Below, in pieces: positions 32,742 through 44,175 of a stretch of DNA of 64,000 nucleotides; within the stretch, counting starts at the first letter, position 1, and every line of letters starts with the position of its first letter. The stretch lies in assembly GCA_963678675.1 (NCBI GenBank), contig OY783200.1, positions 15,557,246-15,621,245 on the forward strand, written 5' to 3'. A program made the position numbers and the translations under genes. The notes under the pieces were generated by a model that saw nothing but the letters and a program-made list of their open reading frames with translations, had not been told where the DNA came from and searched no databases. This stretch comes from Xiphydria camelus. Lineage: Eukaryota > Arthropoda > Insecta > Hymenoptera > Xiphydriidae.

Positions 32742-33634
32742 ACACAGGCACACACAAAAAAAGGCCTTGTTCTCGGAACCAGACCAGTATATCTTTATGT
32801 TTTTCGGGTCGCTGAATCCGAATCCGGTGTCCGTTTGTCTCCATCATGTCACATTTTTTTTTAATCTCAAAAAACCATCAATAGATCATGATTTTCAAAA
32901 AGTTAATGGACTTAAACCAAATTCGCTATAGGGGTTTTTTTGGGTCGCTGATCACGAATCTGAAATAGGATTTCAAAAATGCAAAATGGCGAATCCAATA
33001 TGGCGGACGAGATTTTTGAAAATCGACGGATTCATGCCGAATTTGGTACCAGGGGGTTTTTTGGGTCGCTGATCATGAATCTGAAGTCAGATTTTAAAAA
33101 ATCAAGATGGCGGATCCAATATGGAGGACGAGATTTTCGAAAATCGATGGATTCATGCCAAATTTGGTATAGGGGTTTTTTTCGATCGCTGATGACGAAT
33201 ATGAAGTTATATTTACAAAAATTCAAAATTTTCGAAAATCTCGTCCTTCATATTGGATCCGCCATCTTGGATTTTTAAAATCTGACTTCAGATTCATAAT
33301 TAGCGACCCGAAACACCCCCTTATACCAAATTCGGCATGAATCCGTCGATTTTCAAAAATCTCGTCCGCCATATTGGATCCGCCATCTTGACATTTTGAA
33401 ATCCGATTTCAGATTCGTGATCAGCGACCCAAAAAACTCCCTGTAGCGAATTTGGTTTAAGTCCATTAACTTTTTGAAAACCATGATCTATTGATGGTTC
33501 TTTGAGATTAAAAAAAAATGTGACGTGATGGAGACAAACGGATACCGGATTCGGATTCAGCGACCCCAAAAACATAAAGATATACTGGTCTGGTCAGAGG
33601 AAGCATTTTTTCGATTTTTTTTGTGGAGCTGTGT
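32742..33634. mobile_element. Non-autonomous relative of the 55.9-kb transposon
   Basis: It starts ACACAGGCACACACAAAAAA and carries ACCAGACCAGTATATCTTTA, then a GAATCCGAATCCGGTGTCCG segment, as the left TIR of 55888-59781 does; the right end GCTGTGT is degenerate. Inside are inverted and direct copies of a roughly 118-bp unit (GGTCGCTGATCACGAATCTG, AAGATGGCGGATCCAATATG). No transposase is coded. The interior unit also fills the copy near 62.3-62.7 kb. Confidence 0.8.
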
Positions 33635-34829
33635 AATTTTTGTTATACAAATGCTGTCGTAGGTGAACTTCATTGCAATGTAGTGTTATTGTATATGTAT
33701 ATGTATAAGTACTTTTGCATATCTTGTATTAATAAACTTGTCTTCCTTTATAAACGCTTTTTCAACTTACTTTCCGTGACCAGTGTTCATTTGAATCCAG
33801 AGAATGATAAATAAAATTGATGATGAAATCGGAGAGAGTGAGGAAAAATATCATATCGAGTTGGCATGGAATTCCCCGTATACACATGCTTTGGTAGTAT
33901 TTTTATATCAATATTAATAGATATTTAAAGACTAGGGTAAGTTCATTACGACCTTACAAAATTTACCTACTGAAAATTTGTATCGACAGAGGTCCCAACA
34001 AAAATTGCATAAGAGTATCATGTTTTGCCTTCCTTCCTCCCTTTCTCCTCAAAAGAAGTAGGTACCTACCTTGAAATCAAGAGACACGGTAGTGTCTCGC
34101 GGCATGTTCGTTCATCGCAGCATCGTAGCACCCGTGTATCTTTATAGGAAAAATGTCTGCCCCCTTCACCCCTCAATTTTTACATCGAATTTTCTCAATA
34201 AATATATGGTTATAACCAAAACTATTATGCTTAATTACGCTATATAAATTGATTATTCTCTATTGATAGAGACCAGAATAAATGTTATAAGTTACATATC
34301 AACAGAGATTCATCCTTAACAACGTGAAGCCACGCCCCTCCCGCCTAAAACTCGAGGATTTTATTTTCTCGGCCGATATCTATATATCAAAATGTCACAA
34401 AAATTCCGGCAATCTTCGGCGACAGTCGGCTATGATCGGAAATGTGTATGCATAGATCAAACACCCACACGCGCCATTGAATGTGTGAGATATATTCCGG
34501 CTTTCATCGTCGACTATTCGGCAATGATCGGAATTGCGTACACAAATGCGACCGCACGCATACACCATCAAATGTATGAGAGAGAATATATACTCGTATG
34601 TATGACTTCAAATGCGTGTATCTCCTTTCCTATAATTAATTTAAAAATATTTTTTCTTTTTCCTTGAATTCAGAAAATTATAACGAGCATTTCCATTACT
34701 GCAATTATTTCCATGCAATAACATATATTATGGTTTCATGCCGATTATATATGTTCAATTGCTCGTTTCATATGGTGACAGTAAATGTATCAAGCTGTCA
34801 AAATAGCTTAAAAAAAAGGAGGAAATGAC
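33635..34829. other. Intergenic, nothing recognised
   Basis: AT-rich with short TATGTA runs. Near 34400-34530 a phrase of the form TTCGGC-AC-GTCGGCTATGATCGG recurs once in diverged form. The open frame at 34392-34667 has no domain. Confidence 0.5.
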
Positions 34830-36265
34830 ATGACTCTATATTATCGATTCTATCGGATTATTTATACCTTACCGACTGTCGAAGTCTTTCAAATTATCGG
34901 CCATAGGTATGACTTTGATCGGTTTGCCCGCGGACATACAGTTATTTATGGAACTCCTTTCACGAACGAATTATTCTGGGGAAATATAAATATTATTGAA
35001 ACATTAATTATAAAGTCATTACAAGTTGATGATTTTATTTATCATTCATCATTTTTAAATCAGTCATTTAATGATATCACTGATGAGGATCTGTCGCCTC
35101 ATTCGAAAATTCCTGAAGTATCTAGCGCTAAAAAGTTAGGGGCTGCTAAAGCAGACAATCTTGATGTAAAATCATGTACAACAGACGATCATAGTCCTGA
35201 TGAAAAGGCAGAAGAATTAAGTACCAAAAATTATATTTTCCGTACTAAATTACCTGTGGAAAAGTACATTGAAGAATTGTGTAAGGCGATTCAAAGTTAT
35301 CACAATAAAAAATCGGCACCTATTATTACTGATAAGACAACAAACATTGCAACAATAAAACATTTATGTCCAACAAATAGGTAGCGAAGAGAAAACGGGT
35401 AGAGCAGAAAAAAATTGTGATGATAGTGAAGAATTTAAAGGTCTTGAGCAAATACACGAGGTGAGTCAATTACATCGCAAAAATAGTTCAACACACAATA
35501 TGGAAAGTGACGAAAATGAGAAAATTGTATTGAGAATAAATTTGATAAACATGAAAGCAGATTGATGGCGGAAAAAATAGTAAAATGGTCTCTGCACCGA
35601 AGAGATAGTTATGTAAAAGATTTAAGACATCTATTGAAACTACTGAACAAAAAAGGCGAAGATACCTTAAAAGAGATGCCTATCGATACAACAACAAAGG
35701 ATTAAGAACTTATGTAGAGACTCATTACACACGGCTACTTCTGACTCCTATTTTTATGAAATGACAGATTCTTTTCATCTGAAAAATATTGCTATTGGCA
35801 TGAATAGCGAAGGAAAGGCCACAAATATTTTACCACTCATGGAAACAATGCATAATAAAAAAAGAGACGTCAAACAGTGGTATTGTAAGGTGATCATTGT
35901 AGAATTCAAATTGATGATATAACAGAAACACGATCATTATGAAGCCCTCCTCAATAAATTAAAAACTTTGAACGTAAAAAACATTTTCTTATTTTGTAGA
36001 GATATTTTCGCGGAACATGATACTGCAGCACTATTAGGTCATCCATTATCATGTTACATCTTGGAAAAATATTGTTCATCACTCTTCGTATCCACTGAGG
36101 CATTGTCGCCACACTTTCCGGAAGTACGTTCTTTGAAACGATTAATATACCGATTGAATTATGTCCACAAAAATTGTATGCATTGGATAAATTGCTTGAA
36201 TCATCTGATTACGGAAGATTGAACGCCATTACAGATGAAGTGGCAAAAGCGCCAAAACTTTCTAT
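34830..36265 (+). pseudogene. Helitron-like element N-terminal region, unrecognised and broken
   Basis: The first open part (34830-35384, 184 residues) has YDFDRFARGHTVIYGTPFTN and a Lys/Glu-rich tail with no domain that I know. Stops and frameshifts follow, with protein-like stretches such as MDRFKRYL-type charged helices, and an open piece at 35968-36222 (IFAEHDTAALLGHPLSCYIL, then SLKRLIYRLNYVHKNCMHW). Because these lie immediately upstream of the Cys-rich Helitron segment, they are probably its N-terminus or an accessory protein. Assignment is by position only. Confidence 0.4.
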
Positions 36266-36290
36266 AAGGGCAATGTAGAAATATGCTTGA

Positions 36291-36647
36291 ATGAAGACGA
36301 AATTATGGAAAAAAAATCATGCTGCGTTCAAAGCGTTGAGTAAACGCTCGTCAGACACTCCTCATCTCATTTGTACATCATGTCGTAAACTCTGCTCAAG
36401 AAGTAAAGGATCACACATCTCAAAACTTCGCAAACCGATCAACAGTAAGGTGTGGACCGATTTATTATCTTTGCTCGATGAAAAACATTTAGCAAAGTCA
36501 GATTTTATATGTATACACTGCTTGGACAAGTTTCGAAAAGGTTCTACTTGCATATTGAATAACTTATACGTCGTCAAAGTCCCAGAAGAAGTAAAGACGC
36601 TGAATGATTGCGAAAGAGTGTTGATACAACGAGCAAAGGCTTTTTAA
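36291..36647 (+). pseudogene. Helitron Cys-rich N-terminal segment (DUF6570-like)
   Basis: The 118-residue stretch has CTSCRKLCSRSK and FICIHCLDKFRKGSTC, two Cys clusters, followed by VPEEVKTLNDCERVLIQRAK. The last motif is the start of the domain that precedes the Helitron helicase-like N domain in animals (P-E-L-L-E-LI). It stops at 36645, where a frameshift leads to the next piece. Confidence 0.65.
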
Positions 36648-37590
36648 GTTGTTCAGAGAACGGGGACGGTAGCAAAGAAAAACATGCCAAATCACATGAA
36701 AATGCAAAAAGTAGTAGGTCGCACTTTCTATCTGCCCTTGCCAACAGAGGAAACGTTATCAAAAATATGTCCTTCTCAACAGCTGCGATAAGTGATAATC
36801 AAGAATTTTATATCTTGGTAAATGGACTACCGACGAAAGCTAACAAGGTTTGGCAAAAATTGGTAGATCTTCGAAAGGTTTTTCATGCACTAACATGGTT
36901 GAAGGAAAATAACCCGCATTATTCCCAAATTTGGTTGCCTGATAGTCACGAAAAATTATTAGATAGAGTCAATTCCGTAGACGTTGAATTTCAGGCCGAT
37001 GAAGGTGATAGTTCACAGAATGAAGAATCACTTAAAAATAATGTTCAAAATGATCATGATTCAACGAAACCCGCTAATAACATCATAGGCGACTTAAATA
37101 ACTTGATTATCGAACCTGCTGACCAATTGAATTGTCAAAACCAACCTCATGGATCCCCGTTTTTAACTCAAGTTGGTGATCGAGTATCTTATTATGAAAA
37201 TTACACACTATACCCTCTCCATAATAAAAGAATTGCTGAAACAGCAACAAATTTGTATCAAATGAGAATAGTTCGAGAGAAACCCCTAGATGGTCGAGTA
37301 CCAATATTAGAATTGCTTTGTTTTCCGGAATTATATCCATCAGATATCAACGGACAACATGAGGCGAGCTCTCAAACTTACTGATCAGAGTTATGCTCAA
37401 TTACGTCTAATGTCAGAGGATTCCAGATATCGTTTGAATCAACAATACATTTTTCACCTATTGTATGAAACTAATGTTCGCCAATTGAAAACGCTGGAAT
37501 TTATCATGCTTTAAATATTATCAATCCGAGACAGAAATATACTGCTCAAGGTTATTTACAGCAATTAAACGTTGAACGTTGAACTGGAAG
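36608..37590 (+). pseudogene. Helitron helicase-like N domain, truncated
   Basis: The 36608-37384 frame contains FYILVNGLPTKANKVWQKLV, FHALTWLKENNPHYSQIWLP (a hallmark of the Helitron N-terminal domain) and VPILELLCFPELYPSD. A frameshift at about 37375 leads to LRLMSEDSRYRLNQQYIFHL, the end of the N domain, and a stop near 37514. The HUH nuclease (Rep) motifs that should follow are not present, so a deletion joins this to the helicase part at about 37590. Such an element could not start rolling-circle transposition. Confidence 0.75.
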
Positions 37591-37608
37591 GCAATTTAAA
37601 TACAATCT

Positions 37609-38510
37609 TTGAACGTCTTACATTTACTTGTCTTTTGTGACTTTCTGCAATTGCTACCCGTACGTCAAGGTCCAGTATATGAAACTTTAACATCGTCTGC
37701 ACATACAAAGTTGATGGGTTCACTGGGAAACATCAATCTTTGGAAAGAACTTTTTAGTTACGATGAACTACGAATTAATATGCGACAAAGAACAGATCAA
37801 ACCTATGGAGATTTATTATCTAGATTGAGAATTGGTGCCGTAACCGGCAATGATATTAAGTTATTACAACAGAGATTAATTAGAATCGATACTTCTTTAT
37901 CATACTATGATCGATTACGTGAACTATGTAATCATATAAATAAATTACCAGATGATACAGTTGTCTTATTACCACGTATAAGCAATGTCATTTGCTAAAT
38001 TTTGAAATGCTCAAAGAGATTCCTTCAGGTGAATTATTACTTACAGCTGACGATAAAATTGATTGTCCGAAAAATGTTTCGAAAAAAGCTGCAGAAATTT
38101 TACGAAAGCTGGAAAATAGTTCATCTAATACTGCTGGTCTTGAACGAGTGATTGTAATCAAATTAGGTTCAGATTATGATGAGACGTAATATCGATATCA
38201 GTGTAGGACTTGTCAATGGAACCATTTGTCGCGTAATTGCGGTATCCAAAAGCTTGGACAACCCAAATATTGAATCAATTACTGTTCGTTTAAGTAACGG
38301 AAACGAACAAATAATCGAACGTGTGAGTGTTAAATTTCAAATTATGAATGGTGCTTATGTGATTCGTAAGCAATTCCCAATCAGATTGAGCTAAGGCATA
38401 ACTGTACATAAGAGTCAAGGTTTGAGTTTACAAAATGTTGACGTTTTGATGCTGGCAATAGCATATTTACTTGCGGACAGACATACGTTGCGCTTTCAAG
38501 AATAACGACA
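37609..38510 (+). pseudogene. PIF1-type helicase domain, broken
   Basis: The first frame (37609-37998) reads LVFCDFLQLLPVRQGPVY, the Walker B and following motif of PIF1 helicases (normally GDF-QL-PV), and NMRQRTDQTYGDLLSRLRIG. A shifted frame continues to VIKLGSDYDE at 38189, and a further shift gives MMRRNIDISVGLVNGTICRV (RNID, GLVNGT conserved). A stop replaces one codon after FPIRLS at 38394, then ITVHKSQGLSL follows. The Walker A motif lies in the deleted part. It would unwind DNA from a nick 5' to 3' in an intact element. Confidence 0.8.
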
Positions 38511-39578
38511 TTGCAAGGTTTACACTTGATTAATTTCGATCCACACAGCATGAAAGTGAATGTATCCGCCATAGAAAAATATAACCGGTTGAGGAAGATT
38601 TACCGGCCGGGTCTTCCCCAAATTGATATACCTCATAAGCGATGGGGTAAGGTACTTGGTTTTCCGTGGGCCACTCCACAACAAAATCTTAATCCCGAAA
38701 ATAATGATCAATCACAGCCTGAGCAGTTGGGATGGATAATCCATGGCTTGCAAAGTAATGATGGTGTTTACAGTTATGTAAATGTAGTTTTGCAGTGTAT
38801 CTTCCATTCTTCTTTAATACGAAACCGTTTACTTAAGAAAAAAAATAGTTCATCCACTATTATAGAAACGACGTTGAAAACATACGTGGACAACTCTGCT
38901 GCTCTTGATCCTACTGAGATTAGACAGCTTGCTGGCGAGGTATTCACTAGTAAATATGAGCAGGATCCAACTCAGTTTCTAGAAACGCTGTTTAGTAAAA
39001 CTGATGGTGATATAGGTAATTTAGTCAATGTTCGACGCAACTATACTATACGGTGCAAACGATGTAACTACGTATTCAATAATACATCTAATACATATAC
39101 TTTGTCAGTACCATTACTTTCAAATGGGCGTGCAATTCTTCTGCAACAGTTAATAGATAATTTTTATTCGCATTGGCATGTTTATGATGACATTTGCAAT
39201 GAATGTTCTCCTCGGACTGAAATGAGTCGCAAGGTCAGCATCGAAGCTGTAAATGATGTAATAATTAAGATAAATTTATTTACGAGTAACGGCGAAATTT
39301 CAGCGGTGCATGCAAAAGGATTTCTTAAAACTATTCCAACGTCTAGAGTTAATATATATAACAACATATATACTGTCATAAGTGGTATCTTTACATGTGA
39401 TGAAACAATTCGTCACGGTCATTGGAAGAGTATACTTAGAGTTGAAGGTAAAACATCTAAATGGATTTCTGTAGACGACCAAAATATAAGAAAAATCCGA
39501 TGGCCTCTAAATTCGAAAGCGGTATGTTTAATTTCTCCAAAATACTACGACAAAGTGAAAAATATAAGGGCTCTCTAG
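38511..39578 (+). CDS. Helicase C-terminus fused to a USP-like (ubiquitin protease) domain
   Basis: A 355-residue uninterrupted frame. Residues 3-28 (GLHLINFDPHSMKVN, EKYNRLR) are the end of the PIF1 helicase. A linker follows. Residues 79-98 (GLQSNDGVYSYVNVVLQCIF) align with the Cys box of ubiquitin-specific proteases, with Ser 88 at the catalytic Cys position. Two CxxC pairs (182/185 and 229/232) match the USP zinc ribbon. HGHWKSILR (His 304) matches the His box and WISVDDQNI (Asp 322-323) the acid box. The length, about 280 residues, is near the shortest USP cores. The frame has no start of its own; it continues from the broken helicase. If the Ser is original, the domain binds but does not cleave ubiquitin. 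Confidence 0.72.
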   Translation: MQGLHLINFDPHSMKVNVSAIEKYNRLRKIYRPGLPQIDIPHKRWGKVLGFPWATPQQNLNPENNDQSQPEQLGWIIHGLQSNDGVYSYVNVVLQCIFHSSLIRNRLLKKKNSSSTIIETTLKTYVDNSAALDPTEIRQLAGEVFTSKYEQDPTQFLETLFSKTDGDIGNLVNVRRNYTIRCKRCNYVFNNTSNTYTLSVPLLSNGRAILLQQLIDNFYSHWHVYDDICNECSPRTEMSRKVSIEAVNDVIIKINLFTSNGEISAVHAKGFLKTIPTSRVNIYNNIYTVISGIFTCDETIRHGHWKSILRVEGKTSKWISVDDQNIRKIRWPLNSKAVCLISPKYYDKVKNIRAL

Positions 39579-39710
39579 TCTATAAATCCCTTTCAAAATA
39601 TCACGAGAATAAATCAAAAGTAACGTGGTTATGATTGATTAACTCGTATCGGTATAAAAGTATAAAATGTGAGACTAATTTTGTGGTAACAAAGCTATTC
39701 TCCTACATGT

Positions 39711-41091
39711 GGGGCATAATTTCTGAAGTGTACCACCCTCGAAAATGAAAGTTGTCCGATCGGGTTAAAAATTGGCCCAATTGTAGTCCTATTAGATAGT
39801 ACTCCTCACACAAAAAATTAATTTATTTTGATAATTATTTATCAAAGTGGAGGGGGTACAATTTTTTGGTTATTTAAGCAAAGCCTTACTTTTAAACATC
39901 TGTAACTTTTTTCCTATTGCCTTAAACAAAATTTCACTAGAAATGTTTTTCATAGATTTTTCCACAAACTTTCTGGTGGCCATAAAATTTGTTTAAAACA
40001 AAAAATTTGACCCTAATTTTTGAAAATCAAAAATAAATTTGTTTTTCTTTAATTTGGACAATTTTCTTGTTTTTTAAAATAATTTTAGAAGAAAGCTGAG
40101 ATTTTTTCCTATAAGACCTCCAAGTTTCAGAGAGTGGCAAATTAATTCTTCTCTGAGTAATAGAACGATACGTAAAGCTGGTGGGAGATGTAACGCGCGC
40201 GTATTCGTAGATTTCTGCAAATGAAGTGGTGGGAGGTCGAGCTGAACGCAATTCCGTAGCCGCGTGCTATCCTTCCAAATTTTTTTCATATTTTTAGAGG
40301 ACATCGTAAAAAAAGTACTTTTTTCAGATAAGAATGACCAAAGTCACGATATTTTCAAATATCCCGCCAATTTACTCAAGTTTCCTATCCTGTGCTACAA
40401 CTGCTACATCGAAGGGACCGGTGAGTAAATTGGCGGGATATTTGAAAATATCGTGACTTTGGTCATTCTTATATGAAAAAAGTACTTTTTCTACGATGTC
40501 CTCTAAAAATATGAAAAAAATTTGGAAGGATAGCACGCGGCTACGGAATTGCGTTCAGCTCGACCTCCCATCACTTCATTTGCAGAGATCTACGAATACG
40601 CGCGCGTTACATCTCCCACCAACTTTACATATCGTTCTATTACTCAGAGAACAATTAATTTGCCACTCTGAAACTTGGAGGTCTTATAGGAAAAAATCTC
40701 AGCTTTCTTCTAAAATTATTTTAAAAAATAAGAAAATTGTCCAAATTAAAGAAAATCAAATTTATTTTTGATTTTCAAAAATTAGGGTCAAATTTTTAAT
40801 TTTTATAAAAAATTGTTATGGCCACCAGAAAGTTTATGGAAAAATCTATGAAAAATATTTCCAATGAAATTTTGTTTAAGGCAATAGGAAAAAAGTTACA
40901 GATATTTAAAAGTAAGGCTTTTTGCTTAAATAACCCAAAAATTGTACCCCTCCACTTCGATGAATAATTATCAAAATGAATTAATTTTTGGTGTGAGGAT
41001 TACTATCTAATAGGACTACAATTGGGCTAATTTTTAGCCCGATCGGACAACTTTCATTTTCGAGGGTGGTACACTTCAGAAATTATGCCCT
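39711..41091. mobile_element. 1.38-kb palindromic element, ATGT duplication
   Basis: Arms 39711-40376 and about 40424-41091 are inverted and more than 90 percent alike; the loop is about 47 bases. Ends read GGGGCATAATTTCTGAAG and, in complement, AGGGCATAATTTCTGAAG. ATGT flanks both sides (39707-39710, 41092-41095). The paralogue at 5875-5900 has an uninterrupted site with ACGTACGTA in the same place. No transposase is coded; symmetrical open frames in both arms mirror each other and are not genes. Confidence 0.93.
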
Positions 41092-41403
41092 ATGTACATA
41101 TTCTCCTCATGAATAAATTACAAAAAGTAGTGAAATCTTGTCACAAGAACAGATTGTCTGTAAAAAAAGGGCAGCATATTCATTCAGTGCCAAAAAAATT
41201 GATACGTAAAATACTCTTAAAAATGATTAGAAATCAATTAAGATCGCCATGTTCAATATTTATATATAAAAAATAAAGGGCATCATTTGAAAGGAAAATG
41301 CCAAAAAAATTGATACGTAAAATATTCGCCAAAAAAGATTAGAAATCAATTACGATCACCATGTTCAAGATTTATATATAAAAATAATAAAAGACATTAT
41401 AGC

Positions 41404-41722
41404 GACGTGCTGCCATGTCGCATCCTCACCGGGCTTTTCGGAAACTCTGCAATAAAACGGCGAGGGTCCTTTTCCTCGAGAACTTTGTCCTCGACAAACA
41501 TTCTCGGCCATGACCAACCATCGCCAGTTTTAGCAGAGCGTTGCGCCCCCTAACGTACGCAGGTACGTTTAGAACCCCTTTCTCGGGGTGCACGGAATGG
41601 TTTCCTGGTCAGTTGATCTCGTTCGCTAGCCGCGTGTAGACCTGTATCGTCGAGCGGAATAAAGTCGATAATAGTCTTGCATCACCCACACTATTCCACT
41701 CCTTTATTCGCGCCTCCTCAGC
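41404..41722. repeat. LTR-like repeat, left arm of an inverted pair
   Basis: The arm starts near TGTCGCATCCTCACCGG and ends GCGCCTCCTCA, so TG-CA ends fit an LTR. AATAAA lies at about 41661, near the 3' end, as a polyadenylation signal would. The inverted partner is at 42047-42254 and 43016-43083. No internal domain of an LTR element is visible, so the pair may be two solo LTRs or the arms of another element. Confidence 0.5.
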
Positions 41723-42256
41723 ATCATTTGAAAGGAAAATTATTGTAAATCAAAAGTTACTAAAAAATTCAACGACAAAAAATTTATAAAAAATTGTCAT
41801 AAAAAAGAAATTGCCGCGTTTAAGTTTTCATATTTTTTCCACTATATACTGGTGGTATCATATAAGCGTATGAATTTATTTAAAATCTCATAAGTGCATA
41901 AACATCGAATAAAATTTTCTATCTGTATGCATTTTTTATTTTGAAGGAAAAAAAACGCGGCAAGTTCTTTTTTATGATAATTTTTTATAAATTTTTTGTC
42001 GAATTTTTAGTAACTTTTGATTTACAATAATTTTCCTTTCAAATGATGCTGAGGAGGCGCGAAGAAAGGAGAGGAATAGTGTGGGTGATGCAAGACTATT
42101 ATCGACTTTATTCCGCTCGACGATACAGGTCTACACGCGGCTAGCGAACGAGATCAACTGACCAGGAAACCGTACCGTGCACCCCGAGAAAGGGGTTCCT
42201 AAACGTACCTGCGTACGTTAGGGGGCGCAACACTCTGCTAAAACTGGCGATGGTTA

Positions 42257-43013
42257 GGGGAGCCGGTGCCTGTACCGCCCAGCGTACCATTCCGCCCACC
42301 CCCATTTCTCGCTATTTTTGCTTAATATGAATGATTTGATGCTTTCTTCGTAAATTATTATACCCCAATATTGATTTTATACAGTCATTATTGACTGTTA
42401 ATTAATTTTAATTGAGTAAAATATGCAACCAAAATTTTCCCCTCTTAACATAAAAAATTTGAGACTCCTAACTGAAGCTTTTTCATATACTTTTTTTTAT
42501 TATAAATTTACTACCAAGATTAAATTACAAACAATTGGAGTTTTAAGAATAGCTTAGAATTTTGATAGATTTTTTATTCAGTTATAAATAATATTAAAGA
42601 CACTTTTATTAACGGTACGTCCATGTGTCCTGTACCGCCCGGTAGAAGTTGTCAGTACCGACCAGTCTGTCTTACCGACATCCAGCCTGTCTTACCGACA
42701 CAACCTGTTTGTAGCGCGGAGAGTGGGCACGTGCTGTAGCGCGGACCCTATCCAAACTCTGAGCGGTCTACCTTGGCTAGGCCGCTCGGTGGGCGGTACA
42801 ACCAGCATTGGAGCCTAGACCGCTCACCTGCTTCGATTAATTTATTTTCCATTTTTCGAATGTTTTTTGTACTAATTTTAAGTAATAAATGGAGAAATCA
42901 TGAAGACAAGACTCTAAGGTATGTCGACAAAATGATTTTTCCTGCCTTAAAGTCACTGACATTTTAACAAAGTCATTTTTGTCTTAGGTGGGCGGTATTC
43001 CCCCCGCCTCCCC
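42257..43013. mobile_element. 757-bp MITE splitting the right LTR-like arm, TA duplication
   Basis: The element starts GGGGAGCCGGTGCCTGTACC and ends with the imperfect complement (TGGGCGGTATTCCCC, CGCCTCCCC). TA lies on each side (42255-42256, 43014-43015). The undisturbed arm (about 41507-41530) reads through the same point. The interior repeats GTACCGCCC and CAGCCTGTCTTACCGACA and has no transposase. TA suggests Tc1/mariner, although a superfamily cannot be fixed. Confidence 0.82.
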
Positions 43014-43339
43014 TAGTCATGGCCGAGAATGTTTGTCGAGGACAAAGTTCTTCATTGCAGGGTTTCCGAAAAGCCCGGTGATATATTTTTTATATATAAA
43101 TCTTGAACATGGCGATCGTAATTGATTTCTAATCTTTTTTGGCGAGTATTTTACATATCAATTTTTTTGGAATTTTCCTTTCAAATGATGCCTTTTATTT
43201 TTTATATATAAATCTTCAACATGGCGATCTTAATTGATTTCTAATCATTTTTGAAGAGTATTTTACGTATCATTTTTTTTTACAGATATGTATCCACTAC
43301 AAATTATGTCGACAAAAGCCCGATAAAAGTTATACGCCG

Positions 43340-43592
43340 TAGTTCGCTCCCTCAGAAAAGTAATGAATAATATCTGAATGTAGTGCCAAGTAACTACTAA
43401 GAGTTTCTTAGGGTAGGCGAGATAGGAGAGTGCGAACAAAAACTTCGATTAATCCTTCACATGTCTCCTATATCGCCCGGTTTGCAGATGAACTCAACAA
43501 GAATTCAACCCTGTATTTCGCCTTCGCCCTCCCCCCCCCCCCCCCCCGCCTAAAAAATCAATTAAAAAGTATTGATATCCGAATGTAGTGCC
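43340..43592. repeat. Target repeat unit next to the LINE (copy one and start of copy two)
   Basis: CTGAATGTAGTGCCAAGTAA at 43372 starts a roughly 200-bp unit with TTTCTTAGGGTAGGCGAGAT. A second unit begins at 43578 (CCGAATGTAGTGCCAAGGTC), is broken by the LINE, and resumes at 49757-49870. A third, inverted, lies at 54005-54110. An 18-C run sits at about 43532-43549. Confidence 0.75.
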
Positions 43593-44175
43593 AAGGTCCT
43601 ATACCTTTTTTTTTCTTTTTTTTTTTTTTTTAGGAGGGGGAATGCTTTTTACGCACACCCGGGCGGCAAGACCCCGGGCCGTGTGGGACTCGAGACACCT
43701 CGCCGCAGTAGCCTGCGTGTGCAATACGAGGGCCCCCTACCCACTAAACCTAAACCTCCAGCCGAAAATATCCCCTTTCTCTGAGAGTTCCCGGAAACGA
43801 CCCGAAGGCCAGACTGCAGAATAACTCTCAGGGGGTACGAGCACAAGCTCTCCAAGATGCGTTTCGTGCCATCTACCACGGTAATGACGCAACATGCATA
43901 TATGTTCCTACATGCATGTGTACGTCGCCACCAAATGCGCCGACTTGACGCTGCCACCAAATGGCAAGGGGGGGGTCGAGAGCGACACTGGAGGGGAGTA
44001 CGCGCAAACCACCTCCCGGGTCGACCAACCACCAATACCATGACACCACCAAACGAGGGACCAAATGTCGCCGAAGCTGTTTTGTGCACTGGCAGGCGCA
44101 TTGCCGCTAGCCGAGGGTGGTGGGGAACAACCCCCCACCAAACCGCAGCACAACGGTGCCGGTATGCATCTTATT

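Larger units (their letters stand above)
34830..39578 (+). mobile_element. Helitron-like element remnant with helicase and USP-like domain
   Basis: Successive plus-strand pieces follow the order of a Helitron protein: a Cys-rich N-terminal region, the helicase-associated N domain, a lost Rep part, a PIF1-type helicase, and then an added C-terminal domain. At least six frame breaks or deletions make it inactive. No Helitron 5'-TC or 3'-CTRR end with hairpin could be fixed. The 3' part has a second copy at 5.06 kb, and the 3' flanks of both match, so the unit was mobile. Confidence 0.75.
41140..43290. repeat. Nested family A repeats around inverted LTR-like arms
   Basis: Outer family A arms (41140-41400 and 43084-43283) each contain the roughly 100-bp unit GCCAAAAAAATTGATACGTA twice. 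Inside, LTR-like arms (41404-41722 and 42047-43083) are inverted. In the middle (41725-42045) lies a second family A core. The right LTR-like arm is split by a 757-bp MITE and lacks about 24 bases present in the left arm. No gene is coded. Confidence 0.75.

Noticed and set aside
34830..39578. Host ubiquitin-specific protease or PIF1 gene
   Set aside because: Multiple frame breaks, Helitron N-domain motifs upstream and a second partial copy at 5.06 kb point to a mobile element.
40027..40771. Matching small proteins in both halves of the 39.7-kb palindrome
   Set aside because: They are the same sequence read from mirror arms, have no domain and end at random stops.
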